Origin: an uncultured bacterium
GTDB lineage: Bacteria > Cyanobacteriota > Vampirovibrionia > Gastranaerophilales > Gastranaerophilaceae
Assembly: GCA_902765655.1 (NCBI GenBank)
Contig: CACXAK010000181.1
Span: forward strand, 1 to 5,733
Direction of reading: 5' to 3'
DNA length: 5,733 nt
In this document: positions 1 through 4,866 of the stretch, piece by piece
Layout of the letters: each line of letters starts with the position of its first letter
Position numbering within the stretch: the stretch's first letter is position 1
Translations under genes and position numbers: made by a program
The notes under the pieces: model-generated
Database searches by the model: none
The model's input: the letters and a program-made list of their open reading frames with translations, nothing else
What the model was told of the DNA's origin: nothing

Positions 1-879
1 TTCAATTTCTCTTGTTACATCTTTGAATGCCTGAGTAGAATATAATCTTGATAAATCTTCTTTTATAAGATTTTCGTTATAAACCATGCCCGGCTCTGTC
101 AATATATTTCTGGCAACAATATAATCTTTTGTTTTTTCGTTGCCTTCAATCATTATTTTGTCTATGATACCTTCTTTGATTTCAATGTTAATTGTTCCGT
201 CAGGATCATCAGTAACAGAGGCAATCCTTGCAAGGATATAACCCTTTTGCATATATAAATCCTGAATTTTGACAATGGCATCATTGATTTTAGTAATATT
301 TTGCGGCTTCCCTTTCATATCTTCAAGATTATTAAGAATATCCTCTGTTGAGATAACAGTGTTTCCGTCAATAGTAAAATCTTTAACAGGGATATTTTCT
401 TCTACAATAATCTTAATGGAAACAGTTCCATCATCATTATTTGTAGGAATTGCTTTCATTCTTTCCGAGAAGTAGCCGGTTTCATAAATTGTATGCAAAT
501 CTTCCTGCATGTCCGAGCGGGAATATGGTTCTCCGACTTTCATTTTCATTTGGGATAAAATTTCGTCTTTTGGAAGTGAGTTTAAGCCGTAAAATTCAAT
601 ATCTTTAATTGTTTTGTTCTCTTTATCTCCAACGGTTGAAGAAGAAGATGATGAAGACACCGAAAAGTCGTCAGAGGTATAAGCGGGAGTATTTTGAGCA
701 GGGGCTTGTTGTACGTTAGAAGCGTCAAAAACCGTATTTGAAGCCGCATTATGTTTAACGGCTTCTTCAGTTATACCCATGCTTGACCCCCATACATCTT
801 CAACCGCAAATGCGGGAGCCTGCATCAGGGATATAAGCAATATGGCTGATAATATCTTTTTCAATGAGTTTAAATTCAA
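1..879 (-). CDS. bamA: Omp85/BamA-family outer-membrane assembly protein, N-terminal 293 residues (3' end outside window)
   Basis: This is the periplasmic part of the protein that inserts beta-barrel proteins into the outer membrane. Seen: a signal peptide (residues 1-25: Lys-Lys, a hydrophobic core ILSAILLISLM, then APAFA with likely cleavage before VED), a low-complexity Ala/Gln/Ser linker (about 40-85) with seven consecutive serines (75-81), then POTRA-like repeats at about 90-160, 162-238 and 240-293 onward. Each repeat has the POTRA pattern: a strand (IKDIEFYGLNSL, VKDFTIDGNTVI, IDKIMIEGNEKT), helices, then a second helix-strand such as LHTIYETGYFSE or IQDLYMQKGYIL. The reading frame is open to the left edge, so the 16-strand barrel lies outside. 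The start is non-ATG: TTG at 879 has AAGGGA eight bases upstream, whereas GTG at 885 is only two bases from it. Three or more POTRAs fit a cyanobacterial-type Omp85. A TamA-like or other Omp85 paralogue cannot be excluded without the barrel. Confidence 0.85.
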   Translation of the reverse strand, partial: MNLNSLKKILSAILLISLMQAPAFAVEDVWGSSMGITEEAVKHNAASNTVFDASNVQQAPAQNTPAYTSDDFSVSSSSSSSTVGDKENKTIKDIEFYGLNSLPKDEILSQMKMKVGEPYSRSDMQEDLHTIYETGYFSERMKAIPTNNDDGTVSIKIIVEENIPVKDFTIDGNTVISTEDILNNLEDMKGKPQNITKINDAIVKIQDLYMQKGYILARIASVTDDPDGTINIEIKEGIIDKIMIEGNEKTKDYIVARNILTEPGMVYNENLIKEDLSRLYSTQAFKDVTREIE

Positions 880-887
880 GAACACAT

Positions 888-893
888 TCCCTT
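888..893 (-). promoter_or_regulatory. Ribosome binding site deciding the TTG start of bamA
   Basis: AAGGGA on the minus strand lies eight bases before TTG at 879. It is only two bases from the in-frame GTG at 885, and the ATG at 887 is out of frame and soon stopped (ATG TGT TCT TGA). TTG is therefore the best-supported start, giving the N-terminus MNLNSLKK. Confidence 0.6.
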
Positions 894-917
894 AAACTAC
901 CACTTCTCTCCAATAAA

Positions 918-947
918 ATTCTAGCATGAATTTACTAAAAAAGTAAA
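918..947 (-). promoter_or_regulatory. Candidate promoter of bamA (extended -10)
   Basis: On the minus strand an extended -10, TGCTAGAAT (TAGAAT at 918-923), is preceded after 18 bases by TTTACT (942-947), which matches four of six positions of the -35 consensus. It would start transcription roughly 30 bases before the bamA start. The -35 overlaps the palindrome after rsmI. AT-rich sequence makes chance matches easy. Confidence 0.4.
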
Positions 948-956
948 ATATTTTAC
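937..956 (-). terminator. Possible weak terminator after rsmI
   Basis: A perfect 14-base palindrome, GTAAAATATTTTAC (943-956), begins a few bases after the rsmI stop and is followed on the minus strand by six T (937-942). The geometry is that of an intrinsic terminator, but the stem would be about five AT-rich pairs with a four-base loop, so it would be leaky at best. Read-through into bamA is likely. Confidence 0.3.
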
Positions 957-959
957 AAC

Positions 960-1772
960 TTATTTACCAACAGAAATTTTGTATATTTTGTTTTTGTTTT
1001 CACCAAATAATTCGGATAAAATAACAGAAATATCTTTGGGGCTAAAACCTTTATCTTTCAGGAGCTTAACTTTTTTTTGCATTTCGTTGACATCCGCAAA
1101 ATTATTATTTCTGAATACAAGAACAACAAATTCACCCTTTGGTGCATTTTGTTCAAAATGCTCAATAATATTATCAATTTCACCGGTAATAATTTCTTCA
1201 AACATTTTTGTAAGTTCTCGCCCTACTGCAATTTTTGTATTTGGACGGACAGATTTTATAATCCTGAGAGTTTGCAAAATTCTGTTTGGGGATTCATAGA
1301 AAATAAAATCTTTATCTTCATAATCTGTTACAAGTTTCTGAATTTTTTGTTCTGTTTTTGGAAGAAAACCGACAAAACTAAAACATTCATCCTGTCTTGA
1401 TATTTGTGAAAGAAATGTGACGATTGCGTTTGCTCCGGGCAGTGCGGTTACACTAAAACCTCTTTGTCGTAATTCTTTCACAATAACACTTCCGGGATCA
1501 CAAATGAGCGGTGTTCCTGCGTCAGATACAAGTGCAATTTTTTGTCCTGATTCAAGTATTTTTACAATTTGTTCAACCCGTTCTTTTTCGTTGTATTTGT
1601 GATAAGACAAAGTTTTAGTTCTTATATCATAGTGATTTAAGAGCTTTTGAGTTACTCTTGAATCTTCGCATGCAATTATATCAACAGATTTTAAAATTTC
1701 TATTGCTCTAAATGTAAGATCACCCATATTCCCGATAGGTGTCGGCACAATATAAAAATCATATTCTTTCAT
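960..1772 (-). CDS. rsmI: 16S rRNA (cytidine(1402)-2'-O)-methyltransferase RsmI
   Basis: A cytoplasmic SAM-dependent enzyme of the tetrapyrrole-methylase fold that 2'-O-methylates C1402 in the ribosomal decoding centre. At 270 residues it has normal family length. Seen in order: the N-terminal signature FYIVPTPIGNMGDLTFRAI (6-24), ACEDSR (34-39), the SAM-site loop VSDAGTPLICDPG (82-94), LPGANAIVTFLS (111-122), FVGFLPK (133-139), FYESPNRI (158-165), GRELTKMFEEI (184-194) and KGEFVVLV (212-219). A short basic helical tail (about 228-270) fits the RsmI C-terminal helix-turn-helix domain. The ATG at 1772 puts the family N-terminus in the right place, yet no Shine-Dalgarno is visible before it and a candidate -10 lies only six bases upstream. 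It is divergent from the GAPDH gene and followed 80 bases later by bamA on the same strand. Confidence 0.96.
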   Translation of the reverse strand: MKEYDFYIVPTPIGNMGDLTFRAIEILKSVDIIACEDSRVTQKLLNHYDIRTKTLSYHKYNEKERVEQIVKILESGQKIALVSDAGTPLICDPGSVIVKELRQRGFSVTALPGANAIVTFLSQISRQDECFSFVGFLPKTEQKIQKLVTDYEDKDFIFYESPNRILQTLRIIKSVRPNTKIAVGRELTKMFEEIITGEIDNIIEHFEQNAPKGEFVVLVFRNNNFADVNEMQKKVKLLKDKGFSPKDISVILSELFGENKNKIYKISVGK

Positions 1773-1774
1773 AA

Positions 1775-1796
1775 ATAAATATTAGCATAAATATTA
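1775..1796. repeat. 10-bp direct repeat ATAAATATTA, twice, 12-bp period
   Basis: ATAAATATTA occurs at 1775-1784 and again at 1787-1796 with a GC dinucleotide between. The copies are identical and about one helical turn apart, and the first covers the candidate rsmI -10. It could be a small operator or simply AT-rich coincidence. Confidence 0.5.
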
Positions 1797-1808
1797 ACAA
1801 TATCTTAA
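1779..1808 (-). promoter_or_regulatory. Candidate promoter of rsmI, possibly giving a leaderless mRNA
   Basis: On the minus strand an extended -10, TGCTAATAT (TAATAT at 1779-1784), is preceded after 18 bases by TTAAGA (1803-1808; four of six -35 matches). Only six bases separate the -10 from the rsmI ATG, so transcription would begin at or next to the start codon. No ribosome binding site is visible in the same stretch. Confidence 0.4.
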
Positions 1809-1845
1809 TTATTAAAGCCGTAATTTTACTTGATTACAAAATATG

Positions 1846-1872
1846 TTGATGATACTATCGACATGTTATAGT
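1846..1872 (+). promoter_or_regulatory. Candidate promoter of the GAPDH gene
   Basis: An extended -10, TGTTATAGT (TATAGT at 1867-1872, five of six consensus), lies 39 bases before the GAPDH start. TTGATG (1846-1851) is the nearest -35-like hexamer, but the 15-base spacer is short, so the extended -10 would carry the recognition. A second possibility is TTGATT (1830-1835), 17 bases, TACTAT (1853-1858). Initiation from TATAGT would fall near 1879. Confidence 0.45.
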
Positions 1873-1895
1873 AGTAGAAAATGTTACACATAAAA

Positions 1896-1902
1896 GAAGG
1901 AG
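1896..1902 (+). promoter_or_regulatory. Ribosome binding site of the GAPDH gene
   Basis: GAAGGAG with an eight-base spacer to ATG 1911 is near-ideal. It selects 1911 over the in-frame ATG at 1881, which lies upstream of this site and would add ten residues not found in the family. Confidence 0.9.
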
Positions 1903-1910
1903 AAAAATTT

Positions 1911-2915
1911 ATGGTAAACGTAGCAATTAACGGATTCGGCAGAATTGGTAGAAATACTTTAAGAGCCGCAATCAGAGAAGGTATTTTTGACAAAATCAAT
2001 TATGTAGCAATCAATGACCCTGGTTTGAAACCGGAAGATGCTGCAAGAATTTTCAAATATGACTCAGTTATGGGTAAATTTGACGGTACAGTTGAAGCAT
2101 ACGAAGAAGGCATTATCGTTAACGGTAAGAAAATTAAATTCTTCGCAGAAAAAGATCCTGCTCAACTTCCTTGGAAAGATTTAGGTGTTGAAGTTGTTGT
2201 TGAATCAACAGGTTTCTTCACAGATGCAACTAAAGCTCACGCTCATATTGATGCTGGTGCTAAAAAAGTTATCATCTCTGCTCCTGCTACAAACGAAGAT
2301 AAAACTATCGTTTTAGGTGTAAATGATAAAGAATATGATCCTGCTAAACACAATGTAATTTCTATGGCATCTTGTACAACTAACTGCTTGGCTCCTGTAG
2401 CTAAAGTTATCGATGAAAAATTCGGTATCGTTAAAGGTTTGATGACAACTGTTCACTCATACACAGGTGACCAAAGAATCTTAGACGCAGGTCACAAAGA
2501 CCCACGTCGTGCAAGAGCTGGCGCTTTGAACATTGTTCCTACAAAAACCGGTGCTGCTAAAGCTGTTGCATTAGTTTTACCTCAATTGAAAGGTAAATTG
2601 GACGGTTTTGCTATGAGAGTTCCTACTCCGGACGTATCTTTGGTTGACGTTGTATTTGAACTTGCTAAAGACGTTACAGTAGAAGAAGTTAACGCTGCAT
2701 TAAAAGCAGGTGCTGACGGACACGTTCTTTGCTACACTGAAGAACCGTTGGTATCATCAGATTATGTTGGAACTTCTCAATCTTCAACTGTTGATGCTTT
2801 ATTAACTCGTGTAATGGGCGGAAACCAAGTTAAGATTATTTCTTGGTACGATAACGAAATGGGTTATTCTACAAGATTGGCTGAAACAACTTATATGGTT
2901 GCTTCTAAATTATAA
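1911..2915 (+). CDS. gap: Type I glyceraldehyde-3-phosphate dehydrogenase (phosphorylating)
   Basis: Oxidises glyceraldehyde 3-phosphate with NAD(P)+ and phosphate to 1,3-bisphosphoglycerate (reversibly) in glycolysis and gluconeogenesis; a cytoplasmic homotetramer in the family. At 334 residues it has family length. Seen: the Rossmann motif INGFGRIGRN (6-15), IND at 34-36 ending the second strand, STGFF (99-103), the active-site SCTTN with Cys155 (154-158), His182 in TVHSYTGDQ, RRARAGALNIVPT (199-211), and the C-terminal SWYDNEMGYS (311-320). The start is set by a strong ribosome binding site. The positions that are Leu-Pro in strictly NAD-dependent enzymes (Bacillus 187-188) are Ala193-Gly194 here, and Pro37 follows Asp36, so dual NAD/NADP use is possible but unproven. 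Codons are strongly biased to GCT, GTT, AAC and CGT compared with neighbouring genes, fitting high expression. It stands alone on the plus strand, ending in its own terminator. Confidence 0.97.
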   Translation: MVNVAINGFGRIGRNTLRAAIREGIFDKINYVAINDPGLKPEDAARIFKYDSVMGKFDGTVEAYEEGIIVNGKKIKFFAEKDPAQLPWKDLGVEVVVESTGFFTDATKAHAHIDAGAKKVIISAPATNEDKTIVLGVNDKEYDPAKHNVISMASCTTNCLAPVAKVIDEKFGIVKGLMTTVHSYTGDQRILDAGHKDPRRARAGALNIVPTKTGAAKAVALVLPQLKGKLDGFAMRVPTPDVSLVDVVFELAKDVTVEEVNAALKAGADGHVLCYTEEPLVSSDYVGTSQSSTVDALLTRVMGGNQVKIISWYDNEMGYSTRLAETTYMVASKL

Positions 2916-2934
2916 TTTTTTATTATAAGAAAGA

Positions 2935-2967
2935 AAGAGGTTATCAATTTGATAACCTCTTTTTTTT
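2935..2967. terminator. Strong intrinsic terminator between convergent genes
   Basis: AAGAGGTTATC (2935-2945) and GATAACCTCTT (2951-2961) form a perfect 11-bp stem around the loop AATTT, followed by an unbroken T run (2960-2967). It ends the GAPDH transcript. On the minus strand the same hairpin follows the stop of the convergent gene by a few bases and is trailed by CTTTCTTTCTT, so it may also end that transcript. The convergent stop codon (TAA, 2966-2968) lies inside the T run. Confidence 0.93.
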
Positions 2968-3742
2968 ACTTTTCTTTTGTTAAAAATTTAACAATATCGA
3001 AATCTTTAAATTTGTCGCCAAGATTTTTCAATCTTGCCGATACATCTTCAACATCAGCTTTTGAATTTACAAAATCAACTACGTCGATACCAAATTGTTC
3101 CGGTCTTTTATCCGTAAATGGTATTAATTTTTTGAATAAAAATTTTATCATATCAGGCTGCGCATCCGGCTGAACAAAAATTTTAATAAAATTCATAAAT
3201 CTTTCTTGTTTGCTCAAATCCATTGTATAGCCACCCGAAAGAGTTTCTTTTGCAATTTCTGGTACAACTTTTGAAGTCGCAACCATTTGTCTTGCAAGCT
3301 CTTTATCATTCAATACTCCTCCGGACATAACATGCAGGGCGTATTTAGATGTTATTGAATCAGTATTGTTTATAACAGCATTTACTAAATCCATACCTTC
3401 AGGATTTTCTTTTGAGGCATTTACCATTTGTGGAATCAATTTTTCCTTTAATGATTTTGTATAAGCTTTATCAACAGCAGCTTCTACAGATGTCAGCATC
3501 GCATGATATTCTGATAATTCAAGCGTATCGCAGATAGTACCTAAATCCTTTGGATTAAGAGTTTTAATTTCTTTTGCAAATTGTTTAATTTCAGGAATTT
3601 TTTCGGCATAATAATCTATATTATTTTGTAATACATTGTATGTTCTGCGGTCTATATCCCTTGTAACCGCACCCATTTGTGAAAAACCGCCTGTAAATAA
3701 ACGTCTTACCGGTTCTTTTACTGCAGAATTAATTTTAAACAT
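2966..3742 (-). CDS. Unrecognised 258-residue soluble, mostly helical protein
   Basis: I do not recognise this protein. It has no signal peptide, membrane segment or nucleotide-binding motif, so it is probably cytoplasmic. It is rich in Lys, Asp, Glu and Met with a single Cys (71), and its composition and spacing suggest alpha-helices throughout. Visible marks: a basic N-terminus VKEPVRRLFTGGFSQMG (8-24), then DIDRRTYNVLQNNIDYYAEK, and two similar segments 29 residues apart, ALHVMSGGVLND (135-146) and AKETLSGGYTMD (164-175), suggesting a weak helical repeat. The C-terminus KFLTKEK is charged. ATG 3742 has AAGGAG (3748-3753) five bases upstream, so the start is firm and it is surely translated. 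It lies 64 bases after the SIS gene on the same strand and converges on GAPDH, sharing its terminator. Neighbours do not suggest a function. A lineage-restricted family is my guess. Confidence 0.85.
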   Translation of the reverse strand: MFKINSAVKEPVRRLFTGGFSQMGAVTRDIDRRTYNVLQNNIDYYAEKIPEIKQFAKEIKTLNPKDLGTICDTLELSEYHAMLTSVEAAVDKAYTKSLKEKLIPQMVNASKENPEGMDLVNAVINNTDSITSKYALHVMSGGVLNDKELARQMVATSKVVPEIAKETLSGGYTMDLSKQERFMNFIKIFVQPDAQPDMIKFLFKKLIPFTDKRPEQFGIDVVDFVNSKADVEDVSARLKNLGDKFKDFDIVKFLTKEK

Positions 3743-3747
3743 GTTTT

Positions 3748-3753
3748 CTCCTT
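3748..3753 (-). promoter_or_regulatory. Ribosome binding site of the unrecognised 258-residue protein
   Basis: AAGGAG on the minus strand lies five bases before ATG 3742. A strong site in otherwise featureless AT-rich sequence supports this as a real translated gene even without homology. Confidence 0.8.
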
Positions 3754-3778
3754 TTTATTTTTAATTAGTAAAACATGT

Positions 3779-3801
3779 AAAAATAAATTTTGCCTAATTT
3801 A
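3779..3801 (-). terminator. Weak terminator-like hairpin after the SIS gene
   Basis: On the minus strand TAAATT (3796-3801), a six-base loop AGGCAA and AATTTA (3784-3789) are followed by five T (3779-3783). The stem is AT-only, so any termination would be partial and the downstream gene may be reached by read-through. No clear separate promoter for that gene is visible in the 64-base gap. Confidence 0.25.
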
Positions 3802-3806
3802 AAATA

Positions 3807-4865
3807 CTATTTAACAACTTTATTAAGCCCATGCGGCTTATCGACGTTACGATGGAGTTTTAGTGCTATTTCCAAAGCCAATAACTGAATAATAACTAAA
3901 ATTCCGAATGTTTTTATCATTGGTTTTGAGCAATCTACATTCAGATTGTATGCAGATTTAATTTGATTTGTTCTGTTGCCGATAATAACAATTGGCGGCT
4001 TATAATTTTCTTTAATATTATTCAGATTTTTCACCGCGGTATAATTCAATTCATCATTTGAGATATAAATCATTGCACTTTTGGCATTATTTAAAACCGC
4101 AACATGTCCGTGCATAAATTCACCTAAAATATATGAACAGGTATTTATATAAGAAGTTTCTTTAATTTTTAAAGATGCCTCTTTGGCAAATGCATACATT
4201 TCTCCGTCTGCACTCATTACGATGCTTTTATACCTTGCCAAAAAACGTGCCGCCTGTTTGATTTTTGAATGTATTTTGTATGCTTTGTCTATTACTTCGG
4301 GAATATCACGCATATCACGAAGCAGTGCAGAAATCTCAACCCCTTTATTTTGAGCAAGTTTTAACACCAGAAGTATGCCGCAGACAAGTTGGGAAGAAAA
4401 AGATTTTGTTGCTGCAATACTTTTTTCATCACCAGCATGACAAGCAATATGATAATCCGATGAATTCCATATTGAAGAATTTTCTTTATTTGTTATGCAT
4501 AATGTTTTTACATTATGTTCTTTTGCTCTTAATAGTGATGCATTTGTATCTGTTGTTTCGCCTGACTGAGTAATGAAAACATACAAAATATCTTCGCTAT
4601 CAGCAATTTTTGGCTGAAGCAAAAATTCACTTGAATATATGGCTCTTGCTTCTATTTGTGCAACAGAGCCAAACAAACTTGCGCAATATCTTGCACAATG
4701 ATATGAAGATCCGCTTGCGACGAGAAATACTCTGTTTATCCCCTGAGGAATGTCTATTTCAATTTGCCCGTCTTTTACATATGCATCCAAAATCTGCTCG
4801 CAAATTTTACTTTGAGCAAATATTTCGGTTTCCATGGATGATTTTTTACGTTTAAGTAATGGCAT
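3807..4865 (-). CDS. GlmS-like double-SIS sugar-phosphate isomerase/deaminase without glutaminase domain
   Basis: Two SIS domains corresponding to the isomerase half of glucosamine-6-phosphate synthase; 352 residues against about 610 for full GlmS, and the N-terminal Cys-glutaminase is absent. Seen: METEIFAQSKICEQ (11-24, like the GlmS MLKEI.EQP entry), sugar-phosphate loop SGSSYH (51-56), TQSGETTDT (99-107), GDEKSIAATKSF (145-156), KIKETSY (233-239), LGEFMHGHVAVL (247-258) and the C-terminal VDKPHGLNKV (341-350). By alignment in the head, Glu236, His252 and Lys349 correspond to E. coli GlmS Glu488, His504 and Lys603, so catalysis looks intact. Without glutaminase it could use free ammonia or run as a glucosamine-6-phosphate deaminase, as the archaeal GlmD type does; other sugar substrates (AgaS/FrlB relatives) are possible. 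ATG 4865 has GGAAGG five bases upstream and begins one base after the gatB stop, implying co-transcription and coupled translation. An in-frame ATG at 4892 inside gatB lacks support. Confidence 0.88.
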   Translation of the reverse strand: MPLLKRKKSSMETEIFAQSKICEQILDAYVKDGQIEIDIPQGINRVFLVASGSSYHCARYCASLFGSVAQIEARAIYSSEFLLQPKIADSEDILYVFITQSGETTDTNASLLRAKEHNVKTLCITNKENSSIWNSSDYHIACHAGDEKSIAATKSFSSQLVCGILLVLKLAQNKGVEISALLRDMRDIPEVIDKAYKIHSKIKQAARFLARYKSIVMSADGEMYAFAKEASLKIKETSYINTCSYILGEFMHGHVAVLNNAKSAMIYISNDELNYTAVKNLNNIKENYKPPIVIIGNRTNQIKSAYNLNVDCSKPMIKTFGILVIIQLLALEIALKLHRNVDKPHGLNKVVK

Positions 4866-4866
4866 A

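Noticed and set aside
269..1602. Several plus-strand open frames opposite bamA and rsmI (for example 269-475, 979-1299, 1077-1400, 1417-1602)
   Set aside because: They lie antisense to clearly recognised genes and their translations are low-complexity hydrophobic or Cys/Phe-rich sequences without motifs; they are shadows.
2949..3173. Plus-strand open frame of 74 codons just after the GAPDH terminator
   Set aside because: It starts inside the terminator hairpin and lies antisense to the well-supported gene at 2966-3742.
3754..3806. Promoter for the 258-residue protein in the gap after the SIS gene
   Set aside because: TTTACA-like hexamers exist, but the matching -10 would fall next to or within the ribosome binding site; nothing convincing in this AT-rich gap.
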